Below, in pieces: positions 47,563 to 59,413 of a stretch of DNA of 64,000 bases. Position 1 is the first letter of the stretch. Each line of letters starts with the position of its first letter. The notes beneath the pieces were generated by a model. It searched no databases and was not told the DNA's origin. It saw only the letters and a list, made by a program, of their open reading frames with translations. A program made the position numbers and the translations under genes. Source of the stretch: Coniochaeta sp. PMI_546 (lineage: Eukaryota; Ascomycota; Sordariomycetes; Coniochaetales; Coniochaetaceae); assembly GCA_021432605.1 (NCBI GenBank), contig MU271148.1, positions 2,239,362-2,303,361 on the forward strand, read 5' to 3'.

Positions 47563-48573
47563 CTACTTGACCTGTGGTGCCTGTCCTTCTCGGGATGCCT
47601 TCGCCCCTTTATCTCGTGGTTTCTCGTCATGACGATGCCTGCTTGTGTGCCGCGTCTCACTTGAAGATGGATCATCTCGCTTTGCCGCTGCGTCAAGATG
47701 GAACCCGTCAAGATCATCGACCTCATCCCGGACCTGACCGTCCCTTTTCCTCCGCTTCTCCCTCCTTCTCTCTTCTCTCCGGAGGTTTCTCAACTCCCTT
47801 TCTCTCTCCTCCATCTCGCGCTTCCTCTCTTGCGCAACCTCTCTCACCTTCGCAGCCCCTCGCTTCATCATCGCAAGCGGATCATTCTTATCCAACCTAA
47901 CCATATCTCTGGCCTTACGCCCAGGATCCTCGTTTCCCCAGGCATCTCGTCCAGGTTCTTCAACAACCTCCCCCGGCTTCAGAGGCTTGATGAACCAAGG
48001 ATCCTCTTTGAGGCCCAAGACATCCTTCAATACCGGATTCGCCAGCCGCTGTGCCGCACGCTGTTTCTCGGCTGCCGCTTCATCTCGACCAGGTTGCCTC
48101 ATTAGCCCCTTGTCCTCCGCAGGATCCAGAAGTCCAGCAAGCTCCAACGGAGCGTCAGACCCCCGCTTCGGTTGCGCTGCCTCGGCAGCACGTTCCCTGG
48201 CGACTCTCATCTCGAAGTCCGTGTCGTCTTCTCCGACACGTTTGCGCTTCCTCTTCTCTCCGGTAAACCTGTCTCGTCCTCCACCTCTCACTACGGCGCC
48301 GGCGGCAGGGTCAACTGCTTGGTCTTCCTCATGAGGCAGCGGTGGTGGTTCCTCGCCGCGCAGGATCGCGAGACGTCGAGCAGCGTCAGCCTCTTGCATG
48401 CGCTCCTCTCTCGCCTCCTCCGCCGCTTTTGCGGCCGCCTCGTCGCGGCGCACGCGTTCGACGTTGTCTGCATTGTAGACGTTCCATGACTTTTTGGGTA
48501 GAAGATGTCTATCATGAAACGTCAGCGCATTTCTGCAACTTTGAGAAAAGAGACTGAGGGCTTACAGTGGCAT
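47563..48573 (-). CDS. CWC25: Pre-mRNA-splicing factor Cwc25
   Basis: Step-one splicing factor that joins the activated spliceosome after Prp2 to promote branching. The first exon is only 8 nt (48566-48573, encoding MP plus two bases), followed by exon 2 at 47563-48508; total 317 residues. Exon 2 opens with LLPKKSWNVYNADNVERVRRDE, which matches the conserved N-terminus (the family usually begins with a short Met-x-Leu before HLLxKKSWxxxxxxNxxxVxxDE). Next come an Ala/Glu/Arg-rich coiled coil, LGLKEDPWFIKPLKPGEVVEE and NDPLAMMKRGAAKVREV. The terminus as modelled is REGQAPQVK. A basic RSSRSEDSGHRHRHRHRSRE stretch typical of the family's tail lies downstream in another frame (to a stop at 47493-47495), so the end of this gene may be shifted; see findings. 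Confidence 0.88.
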
Positions 48574-48991
48574 TTTGATGACTTGATACTGCCTGGCAGA
48601 TGATATGAGAGATTCAGGATGAGGAGCTGGTGAGTCTGAGGTGATGCCTACCCATACGGGATTGGTGCATATATGGGTTATACTGTACCAATAGTGGGTC
48701 TTTTTGCAAGCTTTAAATCGACGTCGTCGAGTCGGCATTTGGGGCATCATGGGTCTCCATAAGCGCAAGTTTTGAGACGTAAAAGGATTTCACGTGCGAC
48801 TTGTCCATGAGGAGGAGAGCAATCACGAGCATCACCAGCCAAGATATTGTTCACACTTCGCAATGTACATTCTCTACCTATCAAACCCACTGCAACACGC
48901 CGCCCTTAAACAATATATAATACATTTCCGATAGGGATCATGGACTTATAGTCAACAATATGTACAGTGGCGCAACCCGCGGATGGCAATC
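48574..48991. other. Intergenic between CWC25 and pirin genes
   Basis: 418 bp, both flanking genes on the minus strand; should hold the CWC25 promoter and the pirin 3' untranslated region. An AACAATATATAATACATTT AT-rich tract lies near 48910. Confidence 0.4.
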
Positions 48992-50146
48992 TTAGTGCAG
49001 CATAGACTTCCCAATCTCGCTCTCCCAGCCCTCAGCCCGTTCAAAGCCGTTTTTGTGTCCCTGGAAGTCTAAAATGGCTTGGTACACCTCCTCTTTGCTG
49101 TTCAGTACGAATGGACCATACTGCACAACCTCCTGATCAAGCGGGGTGCCAGCGACCAGGACGACCCGGGCACCCTTCTCCGCACCGGCATCAACTTCGG
49201 CGTAGACAACCTCTCCATCTGGCTCAAATACGACGAGGTGGTACTGCTCTACAACCGTCTGGTTACCCGTCTTGCCAAACACAGTCTGTCCCTCGAGCGT
49301 ATACGCGAAGGCATTCCAGCCCTTGGGGAGAGGCTGCACAATCTTGCCGCCTGGCTTTATGTCAATGTCGAGGATCCAGACTGGCGTGTAGGCCAGGTCC
49401 TTGACACTGTCGACGCCGTGACTCTGGCCAGAGATGACCTTGACATGGACCTTGCCACCGTCGACATCCACCGACGGGATCTCCTTGGCTCTCAGGTCGC
49501 GATACCGTGGCTCGCACATCTTCAATTTCGCCGGTAGGTCAACCCAGAGCTGTAGACCGACGTTCGCGCTCCCGTCCGGGTTCTGTCTCGGCATTTCAGC
49601 ATGTAATATGCCCCGGCCCGCAGTCATGAATTGTAGGTCACCCGCTTCGATGGTGCCTTTGTTACCCGCGAAGTCCTCGTGGTCCACTCCGCCGGACAGG
49701 AGATATGTGATAGTCTCTTGTCCCCGATGTGGGTGATCCGGAAAACCGCTCCCCGGTACAATATGAAAGTGGTCCAGCATTAAGAAAGGCGAGAAATTGC
49801 GCAAATTTGGCGTGCCGATGGAGCGCCGGACGCGTGCGCCCGCGCCTTCGGCTTGCTCGACGGCCTCGAAGACCTTGCGAATTGTGCGTGGGACAGACAT
49901 TGTAGTTGCTTTGAGGAGAGTGTTGGGTGGGAGATCAAGGACGGAAGTGTGGAGATTTGAGTTCTCTGAGGGGACGGGTAGAGGAGTAGGTGCGGGACTC
50001 GTGGGTATGTAGTTGTGTATCTTGTCAAGAAGAGCCGCAATAGCTCCTGTCTGGTTTGCAACCTCTATAATGTGTTCTCGAAAACGAAATAGAGTGATAG
50101 AGAATACGGCAACAATGACTGTTGTCAGAAGCGACAGCGACCTCAT
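48992..50146 (-). CDS. Pirin family protein with N-terminal membrane anchor
   Basis: Cupin-superfamily metalloprotein. Pirins bind iron in the N-terminal barrel; roles as quercetinase or transcription cofactor are known elsewhere but unproven here. The open frame gives 384 residues from the ATG at 50146. The cupin metal ligands are visible: GFPDHPHRGQETITYL and GRGILHAEMP (two His, then His and Glu). The second barrel follows (VQPLPKGWNAFAYTLEG; EEVYQAILDFQ). From the 50146 start, a hydrophobic stretch SLLTTVIVAVFSITLF near residues 4-20 could be a signal anchor, with a Pro-rich spacer to the pirin domain. The alternative ATG at 49900 (MSVPRTIRKVFEAVEQAEGA) would give a soluble 302-residue pirin. 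I use 50146 because many filamentous fungal pirins carry such an extension, but both may be made. Confidence 0.9.
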   Translation of the reverse strand: MRSLSLLTTVIVAVFSITLFRFREHIIEVANQTGAIAALLDKIHNYIPTSPAPTPLPVPSENSNLHTSVLDLPPNTLLKATTMSVPRTIRKVFEAVEQAEGAGARVRRSIGTPNLRNFSPFLMLDHFHIVPGSGFPDHPHRGQETITYLLSGGVDHEDFAGNKGTIEAGDLQFMTAGRGILHAEMPRQNPDGSANVGLQLWVDLPAKLKMCEPRYRDLRAKEIPSVDVDGGKVHVKVISGQSHGVDSVKDLAYTPVWILDIDIKPGGKIVQPLPKGWNAFAYTLEGQTVFGKTGNQTVVEQYHLVVFEPDGEVVYAEVDAGAEKGARVVLVAGTPLDQEVVQYGPFVLNSKEEVYQAILDFQGHKNGFERAEGWESEIGKSMLH

Positions 50147-51518
50147 CTGGAAGGTAGAAAAGGGAGAATACTTATAGGGAATGAAAGAGCATACTTGCAG
50201 AAGGGATGCAGCGCCATGGTTAAATCTACGGAAGTATCGTGAAGATTCCTGCCCTTCGTCGCCTCCACTGCCCAATCTCTTTCATCATTGCCTCGATGCG
50301 CATTGCAAACCCATTGGAAATGCCCCGCGAAGTATCTTAGTAAGTGTTACATCAGCATGAGCCTGGGCGCACGGTTTAGTGGTTATCCCGTTTGGGCTTA
50401 GTGCGGCTTCACGTGTATCAGTCGCTGGTTATCCAGATAGTGAACGCAATTTGGTAAGCCCAAATCATCACTACACATGTAGTAGCTCTATGAGCACAAA
50501 TTGCAATTACTTACTGTCTCCACCATAGCCATTTCTGCTCGTTCATTTCTCTAAGTACTGACGTTTGGCGATCTCTATGCTCAGCTTTCTGGCATCCGAC
50601 CGCTATCGCGGCCTAGATGGGTGAGATATGTACCTGCTCTTTACCATATGTTTGATGCCTCCTCACTTTTGTTGCCAAGTAATAAAGTAAAAATCTTATC
50701 TCGGACAACAATGACCACTCGCATGTAGGTATGAACTGAAGCGGTGAAACGAAGGTCCTCAAAGGGTTGCTGGGGATAATCGGTAGTGTGTCGTATCGAA
50801 AAGACGACATCGCGTCAAAGGACAGGCAGGGATACTGTTTGCCCTGACACTGCCAGGGACGATATGTTGAGTCTGGATAAGATAGACTGTGGGAGGTTAT
50901 GCATCATCCTGTTGACCTTGGAGGACCGCAGGTCACAAAAGTATTTAAATGGCCACCTTGTAGTCAAGGTTGATTCTTCACACTCCCTAGTTCACTTGGC
51001 CCTCACATTCGTCTCACCTTGGCTATAGCCCCAGAGTCGTCTATTTCCTTCGCGGTACTTCACACTCGGATCTTGGGCCTTTCATCTCTCAGAAATATTG
51101 TTCATGCAACCCCAGCTCATCCTCAACCCTGAACGGTCTTCGACCTTCACTATACTCTCCCTAGAACTCGTCTCGCATCTGTTCTTCCTCTTCTTACCCT
51201 ACCGGCGCGAAACCTACACAATACGTCAAAAGAACCAACGTATCCTACTTCAGAGACCATAAATATTGGCCTAGAGTTTAAACCGCTAAGGTCATCCTAG
51301 GACACAGGTGAGTCCGACCAAGCCCACACGGTGCGACCCTTGGTTTATTACCTCTAACCTACCGGGTCTAGTTATTCAGCAATATTCTTGGACCTTCGTG
51401 GTTTCGTGGGCGCATCTTACGCGTAAGTCCTGTTTTCTAGCCTTGAAGATCAATATTGAGTAGACTTCAATTTGAGTCTGACATCGTCAAAACTGAAGTT
51501 CTCACCCAGGTTCCGATC
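50147..51518. promoter_or_regulatory. Divergent intergenic region, pirin/TPR-SET
   Basis: 1.37 kb between divergent starts. A GTATTTAAATGG AT-rich element lies near 50940. A pyrimidine-rich stretch at about 51000-51220 could be leader of the plus-strand gene, possibly with an unseen upstream exon. No separate gene is supported. Confidence 0.35.
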
Positions 51519-53874
51519 ATGGAGGAAGTAGACTTCGACGGCAAGGAATATCTTGCTCTCAAGCAGAGCTTTCTGGATCATGCCAATCAAGCCAATCGCA
51601 GAAAGGGCGAGATCCCGAAGGATCATCCTCCGCCCGTGCCACTTATCCAAAGGCACCTGTATCAGGTCCACACGCTCTCTGTCGAGCAGTTCGGACCCGT
51701 TCTCGTCTCGCATATGCCTGTCCCATATCCGCCATGTACTGTCCCTGCGTCTGAGCTGCAGCCTATCGACATCTTGAAGTTGAGACTCGAGACGCACCAC
51801 CGTGGCAGCATGATTGTCGTCCACGTTATCACTCCGCCAAGTAATTTCGCGGCCATTGAAGTTCTTGTTGCGGACGAGAAGAAGACGGTGACGACGTTAA
51901 ATCTTTGTTATCCGCCGGACGAGACACTGGTTCCTGCAAAAGAGATACTTCGAAGAGGCCGCTTTTACCTGGTCAAGGAGCCCTACTTCAAGTTAACAAC
52001 CGTTGAGGGGTTGTATGCCATACGAGTTGACCACTTGAGTGACATTGTGTCGCTGGCTGAGGACGACCACCGTATCCCAGCCGCATTCAAGAGACCTCAG
52101 GCTTCCGTTCCCAACAGCAAGGGCATTCGTATGCAAGGGAATGAGGCTGTGGGGAAATCGAGCTGGGCGGAGGCCGCGCGGCTGTAAGATCCCTGACCCT
52201 TGCCCATGCGCAGGGACATAGAAGCTTACTATGTTGCAGGTACACTTCGGCCATCCAGGCAGCTAACACGGGCGAAGACAAGCGACTGGCTTACCTCAAC
52301 CGCTCCCTTGCCAATCTTAGACTCGGGCGGCTGAGATGTGCGGCCTCGGATGCCGTACTGGGCGGTGGCGGTAACAGCACAACACCTTCGGAGAAAGGAC
52401 TCTTCCGTGAAGCTAGCGCGCTATATCAGTTAGCGAAGTTCGACGAGTGCCTCCGGAGACTTGAAGCTATCCAGGCTTCCTTCCCCTCAAGTGACGCCTG
52501 TGCGGCATCAAAGTCAATGATTAACCGTACCAAAGCACGTCTCCGCGAACAGAAGACAGGCGCGTACGACTTTCGTTATTTGTACAAACAGGCCGAATCC
52601 ACGCCGCCACTGATAGATTGTGCGACCTACTCTGCGTTGGTGGAGGTGCGAGAGTCAGCTGGACGAGGCCGTGGGCTGTTCATCACGAGAAAGGTTCCTG
52701 CCGGGGAACTCCTCTTATGTGAGAAGGCATTCGAGTATGTTTTCGTTAATGAGAAGCAGCCGAAAAAGACGACCAAGATCTTCGTCAAGTTAGAGAACGG
52801 GAAGGCCATGGCAGGTTCCCATGCAGATCTACTTGCACGGACTCTACAAAAGCTGTACCACGATTCTCAGGCCGCCCGGGAGTTTGGACTCCTGTACCAT
52901 GGCGACTACAATACTGTCGGCATTTCGGAGGTTGATGGACGGCCTGTGATTGACACGTTAGTCCCTGACATGGTCCATACACAGCATCTGCAGTCTACTA
53001 ACATCTGTCCAGTTTTCTGATTGAGAAGATCATCTCCAGCACTGCTTTCGGCGGCGCAAGGACCACTCACGCAACCTGGAAAGAATCTATGCGCGGCAAA
53101 ATCCACGAGCAGACCTCTGTATTTCACACGCAGGGCGTATGGCCGCAGTCGTCCTACATAAACCACTCATGCCTTCCCAACTGCTGCCGCTCATTCATTG
53201 GCGATATGCAGATTGTCCGCGCAACCAAGGACATGGATGTGGGCACTGAGCTGTTCTTCACATACACGGATGTCCAGACACAGGACTATTACGAGGATGG
53301 CCAAAAGTTGCTCGAGCAATGGGGCTTCATGTGCGATTGTGTGCTGTGTTTGAGCAAGAAGTCGACTCCGAGGGAGATCTTGACCAAGCGCAAGACCTTG
53401 AAAGAAAACCTCACGGCTCTCATAACGACGGCTTTCACAACAACGGATGTCACTTCGATGGGCCGTCGGATCATGAGGGATCTCGAGAACACTTATCCAG
53501 CAACAGCCTGGAAGCCAGGCTCAGTACAAATCGATCTGATCGTCCCGTATCTCTTGCTCGGCACGATGCTTTCCGGGACGAGGCCCCTCGAGGCGGTTGA
53601 GATGATACTTAAAGCTCTGGAGGCTTCGGGGTGCGTCATCACTGCATGCCCGCGCGTTGGTCACGAGAAACCACAGCACCCTCGGCTTCAAGTGCAGCAA
53701 TGGGGCTCTTGCATGGCTGAAACGTATCCAAGAGCCTTCTTTGATCTTTGTCGTTATTACGAGACAGTCGCGCCGGAACTGTCCATCGTGGCAAAGGGCT
53801 ATGCGGAGCTCGCGTACCTCATGGTCGTTGGCGAGAAGGAGACATTTCCAGAGGCGTACACGGAGTTCAAGTGA
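51519..53874 (+). CDS. TPR and SET domain protein (SMYD-like)
   Basis: Putative protein lysine methyltransferase. Three exons (51519-52183, 52240-52956, 53013-53874) give 747 residues. After a less recognisable N-terminal region come TPR-like helices (GNEAVGKSSWAEAARLYTSA, RLAYLNRSLANLRLGR). The SET domain starts at GRGLFITRKVPAGELLL, is interrupted by a long insert, then has the substrate/cofactor motifs SSYINHSCLPNC and GTELFFTYTD, and a post-SET cysteine cluster FMCDCVLC. The NHSCxPN motif argues for a catalytically competent fold. No MYND zinc finger is evident between the SET halves. Further helices follow to the C-terminus. Splice phases match at GTAAGA and GTTAGT donors. The ATG at 51519 is the first in frame; an upstream exon cannot be excluded. 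Confidence 0.88.
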
Positions 53875-54928
53875 ATCCCTTTGTTTTAAGTGTATTAATA
53901 CTACTCATGGAATGGCATGCTGGAAGGTTGTATATTGGATGTAGCCAGAGTATTGGCATCGCGCATAGTCAATGGCGGCTTGCGAGCAAGGAAACTAGCA
54001 AGTGAGTTGCAACAAGGACTCCGAGACAGTCTAGATTCCAGTGTAACCAGATAACAACCACTGGGGTCATCCCTAGGACATAGGGCAGGAGTATCAATGG
54101 CTTACATATACCATACAAGAGTAGCAGACGTTCTTCAAGACTGTGACCTCTAAGCCCCATCTTTCGTCACATGCAGATGATCAAATCAACACCATCCTGC
54201 TTATTATATGCTGTAGCGAACTTGGTCCGAGGTGGCCCTCTCTCTCGGGGATACGGTGCACAAGACGTTCCCGCAACTATCCATGGTGTCGTTTGACTAC
54301 GTGAGATTTCTCCAACTCATATTTTTCTGCAACCTGCACCCATTTCCATAACTCAGCGATGGAGCCAGTTGAGCAGCTTCTTGGAGGGGAGAGTTCATTT
54401 CTTAATGAAGCTCCAGGGAGCATTGCATTGAACCCATCCTCTACCAGAACAAGAAGTCTCCGTCGTCGCACCCATCCGAAGCACCAACGTATAGCTGTTG
54501 TCACCAATGTGCCTAAGAAAGACAAACTGATGCAAGCAGATAACCTTGGTGACTTGTATTCATAAAGTACGCACCATGTCTAGGTCGAGATCGAGTGAAA
54601 CCGTGACAATGTAACATTGTTCCAGTAAGCATGGGCCGGGCCTTGCCAACCGGCTTCTGCTGGCTTTGGAATACACATCAATTGTAACTATGTTTTGGCT
54701 GGTATATGCGCTCGCGGCATAATAAACAACTATTGACATATCTACGCTTTGGAGGGAGCTGAGTGAGTTTTAAGATACTCTCTGATTCCACAAATGAAAA
54801 CCTTGCGACTGTACACGGTGACCCCCTTAACAATACCAACGCCTGCTGAATGCCCTTTTCAGGAGTCAAGCCCAATTCCGCCGCCAGAACCAAACAACAT
54901 ACCCCTATCACGATCAAACAGAAGGTAG
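53875..54928. other. Intergenic between convergent genes
   Basis: 1.05 kb between two convergent stop codons. No coding region, repeat or RNA is supported. Confidence 0.45.
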
Positions 54929-57668
54929 CTAAGGGTCGCTAGGTGGCTCCCTACCCGCCACCATACCGCCGGGTGGCGGTGGGGGCGGCGATGGCCGACC
55001 GCCATCATTGTCATCAGGACCGCCTCCGGGAAGCGGTGGCAGCCCCGGGATACCACCATCAAGCATGTCCGTCGGTTTTGGTACCTTCATAGGCCCTAGT
55101 GGGACAGACACCCTCTCCTCGAGCCGCTCGCCCCGCATCACGCGTTCCATCTCATTCTTGTCGAGCGTCTCGTACTCCACCAGCGCTTTGGCTACGAGGT
55201 CGAGCTCCTTCCTCTTGGACAACAGCATCTGCTTTGTCCGTTCGTAAGCGTCGTCCAGGGTCTTCTTGATCTCGGATTCGACCATCGACTTCGTCTTTGA
55301 GCTGAGCTTCTCGTATTCCTGCAGGTATTCCATGGGCCCCAGCTTTTGAGACATGCCAAGCTGACCAACCATTTGCCAGGCGAGACCGGTAGCGGCTTTG
55401 AGATCCTGTGCAAAAGTAAGTAAACTGTCAAGCTTCCGCTTCTTGGCGTGGAGGACTACTTACACTACTGACACCACTGGTGACAAAGTCCTGGCCATAG
55501 ACAATCTCTTCTGCCACCTTACCACCCAAGGCAACCTCGATGTTCGAGAGATAGTCCCTGAGGCTGAAAGAGTACTTGTCCATGACCGGGAGTCTGGCAG
55601 TGTGTCCGAGAGTTTGACCGCGTGGGAGAATCGTAACCTTGTAGAAGGTGCTGGGTGCGTCTTTCGTAAAATAGCTTACAAGGGCATGGCCAGCCTCGTG
55701 GTATGCCGTCATTTCCTTTTCCTTAGGCGTGATCACCATAGTGCGTCTCTCAGATCCCATAATAACCTTGTCCTTGGCCCATTCGAAATCCTGGTGTGTA
55801 ACAGCCTGCGCTTTGGACTTGCTAGCTCGGATGGCGGCCTGGTTGACAATGTTCTCCAACTCGGCACCAGAGAGTCCCGAAGTAGTGAGGGCTATCGACT
55901 GCAGGTTGACGTCACTCGCAGCCTTGATCTTCTTCGTGTGGTGTTTCAGAATCGCGATGCGGCCACGGACGTCGGGGATAGGCACCGTGACGTGGCGATC
56001 GAACCGACCAGGACGAGTGAGTGCTTTATCGAGAAGCTGCGGGAAGTTGGTCGCGCCCATAATGATAACACCGCTGTTCTGGTCGAAACCGTCGAGCTCA
56101 GTGAGGAGCTGGTTGAGAGTTTGCTTGACGTAAGCGGCATCGCGAGCATTCCGCTTGCCGCCGATAGCATCGAGTTCGTCGATGAATACAATTGATGGTG
56201 ACTTGGCCTTTGCAGCAGCGAACAGTTCCCGGACACGTTTGGCACCAACTCCGACGTAGACCTCGTCGAACTCACTTCCAGACATATAGAAAAACGGTAC
56301 GCCGGCCTCGCCGGCAACAGCCCTTGCAAGCAGAGTCTTTCCAGTTCCAGGAGGGCCTACAAGAAGCACACCCTTTGGCAGCTTGCCGCCCAGAGTAGAG
56401 AATTTCTCGGGGTTCTTGAGGAACTCGACCAAATCCTGGAGCTCTTCCTTTGCCTCGTCGCATCCTTGTACGTCGTCGAATCTGGTAGTCTGCGTCTCCG
56501 ACTTGACTTCGCTGTCTCGGGTGGCACCCGGACGCTTGAACGAGTTCAAGGCTTCGATGATCATTGTGACGACAACCAAGCTTAGGTAGGTGAACAGGCA
56601 GAACCAGAGGACGAATTTGACCCATCGGAAGACGATGCCTCCCATTGATTCGTCAACGACGACGTGGATGGGACCATCCTTCGAACCGGCACCTGAGACC
56701 TGTGCCCCTCTTGCCATAGCAACGTTACCACCATGTGTATGTGCTGCCAAAGCCTGGCTGACAGCCTGGATCTGGCTTGGTGTGAGACCGTTCATATTGG
56801 TAGCCGCGACATTAGAGCCTGACAGACCAGGGACACCCTGACTAGCGACACCACCTCCCAACATTGAGACAGCCTTCCGGTATGCCTCATCTGCGGCCTC
56901 GTTGGTGGCAAATCGACCAGACTGGTATCTTTCGATGACGATAGCGGGCATGTTGGCCTTCAGTAGCACTTGATAAAAGGCATTCTGGGCTGTAGCGCTA
57001 TTCGGGTTGCTGTTTGCTGCGGCCTCACGGCTCGCAAGCAGACTCCTCGATATGCCACCACTGCCGAAACCCCGGTATTGCTGTCGTGGTCCAAGAGTTG
57101 ACATCCAAGGGGAGGGCCGAGGGAGACGGCCAGGCTGGTAGGTATGAATCGTGCGGAGACCCGGAACAGTTCCTAAAGGTCTGGCAGATATCAGAGCCCG
57201 GAACGACGACCGCATCAGTGGGTTTGCCGCAGCTAAGGAGCGTGGCGACATAGCCGCGATGTCCGCATGGATGTTCACCGGCGAGAATCTCAGGCCAACA
57301 GGAAGTACGGGATTCGGAAGCGGCGTGTTTCGAAGGAAGTCGGGCAGCTCAGGTTGCGGAGCCTGCTTCGTGTTAGCAACATATCTCTGAAGGAGCGCAG
57401 AGCGCGCAAGGCAGATGACGCTTACAGTCGGGGCATGCTCCAGGTTTGGCGCGATGGTGCTGAGCTGCGCTTGTTGAACCTGGCTCGAGGTTGTAGGCCT
57501 TTTACCTGCACTTGGACCTCTCCATGGAATCATGACCGTGTTTGCGATAGATGGCCATATCTCTGTAGTTGCCGCTGCGATGCTCTGTTCCACATTAGTT
57601 AGCGACACGAGCCGCAAGTGAAGGCATCCCAGCAGACATACCGGCAGCGCCGTCGTGTTGAACGCCAT
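54929..57668 (-). CDS. YME1: Mitochondrial i-AAA protease Yme1 (FtsH family)
   Basis: ATP-dependent zinc metalloprotease of the mitochondrial inner membrane, active site facing the intermembrane space, for protein quality control. Four exons (57642-57668, 57426-57584, 55464-57362, 54929-55405) give 853 residues. The first two introns (57 and 63 nt) are multiples of three with no stop, so the frame is open through them; I splice them because donors (GTATGT, GTAAGC) and branch sites (GCTAACTAAT, GCTAAC) are good. Features in order: a presequence-rich N-terminus; one transmembrane helix near [22 protein letters not shown] Walker A GPPGTGKT and Walker [10 protein letters not shown]; second region of homology [21 protein letters not shown]; and zinc motif HEAGH. 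The C-terminal helix continues from SGVSS into [10 protein letters not shown] across the last junction, and the tail is Pro/Gly-rich. Shares a 545-bp divergent promoter with ORC6. Confidence 0.95.
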
Positions 57669-58213
57669 CTTGATTGTTATCGTCCCCTGTCACCAGTCCC
57701 AAGTGCTGTGTCTTCGACCGATAAAAGACGTTGTCAAGGGAGGCAGACGGAACGGCTAGGCGGTGGAAGTGGATGGCGGCGGCGAGAGATCGGAGAGTGG
57801 CGCAACTGTCAAGTTTAATCGCTATTGGACAGCTGGAAAGTCGCAGTTGTGATGCTGAAACTGCGACTCAGACGACATTCTCCATGAGCGCCCAGAGAAG
57901 GATGTCTTTGAGGAAGCCGGCAGTAATGAGACGGTTGTGGACTCGGTTGGGACTGTTGGGAAACGGTTGACGTTGACGGAATCACACATCACGCAAATTG
58001 AAGGTGGAGCCGACCGGGCGTACCGGACATACATCGGAACATCGTCAGCACCTTCCTTCCGATTCCAGGTCGGACGATCACGTGCTCTGGCGCGTGCGCT
58101 GGCGTTCTCAGGTCGAGACCTTCGGCGTTTAGACCGCGTCTTATACGCGACTCCCAGACAATCAGAACCTTATGTCGACATCGCTTCATTTGAACCTGTA
58201 AACCGAAGTAGCA
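57669..58213. promoter_or_regulatory. Shared YME1/ORC6 divergent promoter region
   Basis: 545 bp between start codons. A CACGTG E-box lies at 58079-58084, next to a GC-rich GGCGCGTGCGCTGGCG stretch. No TATA box is seen. Function is inferred from position. Confidence 0.45.
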
Positions 58214-59413
58214 ATGAATCGTTCCATTGAGCAGGCGCTCATATCCCTCATTCCGACTCACAACTCGGACCTTCCACAACCTCTCTTGGACCTGGCAACA
58301 TCACTCCTTGCTCAGTCGCAGCATAAAGCAAGCACTCTCAAGCAAGATGAAGAAATAGCCCGGCCATATGCATGTGCTCACTTGGCGTGCGACAGGTAGT
58401 GCCTATTCTCATTGTCTAACAAAGGAAATATCATACTGACAAACTTTTGAAGGCTGAAAATCTCACTCAACCTTCCGCCAATAGATCCTCGACCACCAGT
58501 TCCTCCGAGGATCTACAAGAGGCTCTACAACCACCTAGACCACATCTTGCCGAATCACACTCCCGGTGGCCGCACTCCCCGCGTCAGGACGCCAAGTGCC
58601 AAACTGCGTGAGCAGGATGACTTTCTGGGCAGCAGGTCGAAGGCATCTTTTTTGAGGACGACGCCCGCCAAGGAGCGCTCACTGGCCGACTTCCGAAGTC
58701 CGTCTGCAAGTCAGACAGCGACTCCATCGAAAGTAGGCCGTGGATCCTCCAGGAAAGTGGTAGAAGCTGGACTTCCTCCCTGGGTTCGGCCAACGCTCCG
58801 GCACCTATGCAAGCAACTTGACGCTACCAAGATCGGCCCCACCGTGATAGCTGGTATGGAGGCTATTGTATGTCCCCACGGCCGCAGGACGAAGGATGAG
58901 TGGGTGCTAAGCCACATGACATCTCTGCTCGGGTCATTGTACCTCTACGTCTGGAACACCGTTAGCATGCCTGACGGAATAGACGAGGCTCGATACGTGG
59001 TTGCGCGGAAAGGCGTCGTCGAAGCTTTACAGGAGGCGAGAGATACCATCAAATTCAAGGAGGTCGACGAAGAAGAGGCCTGGGAAAGCTGGCAAGATAT
59101 TCAAGTTGGCGATATTGATGATGCGACATTAACTGTCAACCGGCACGGTTGGCTGGAGAGTGACTGGGCTGAGGGCATTGAGGACCTCATTAGTAGGGAA
59201 GCAGATCATGCTGCCGAGGAGGCTCGTCCTAGGAAGGGAAACCGTGTCCCGATAGGAACGGTTAGGCGCACTGACACTATGCTACAGGACAAGTACGACT
59301 ATTTGAGCGAGAAGAGGAGGAATGAGTACGCCGCCTGGAAGAAGAGGATGCTGAAGGAGATCACACGGCTGGAGAGGCAAAGGGAAATAGGTGAAGGTAC
59401 GAGGACCGACTGA
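58214..59413 (+). CDS. ORC6: Origin recognition complex subunit 6
   Basis: Smallest ORC subunit, needed with ORC1-5 to load MCM helicase at replication origins. Two exons (58214-58395, 58453-59413) give 380 residues. The N-terminal cyclin-like fold begins MNRSIEQALISLIPTHNSDL, with ARPYACAHLACDRLKISLNL across the splice junction and PPRIYKRLYNHLDHIL, all typical of fungal Orc6. A Ser/Thr-Pro-rich linker follows (TPGGRTPRVRTPSAK, FRSPSASQTATPSK), carrying several potential CDK sites. The second helical domain starts at LPPWVRPTLRHLCKQL and includes CPHGRRTKDEWVLSHMTSLL. The C-terminus is charged and coiled (EKRRNEYAAWKKRMLKEITR). Donor GTAGTG is slightly unusual but the phase fits. Confidence 0.92.

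Noticed and set aside
55398-56195. Plus-strand 265-codon open frame opposite YME1
   Set aside because: Antisense shadow of the AAA and protease regions; no recognisable features.
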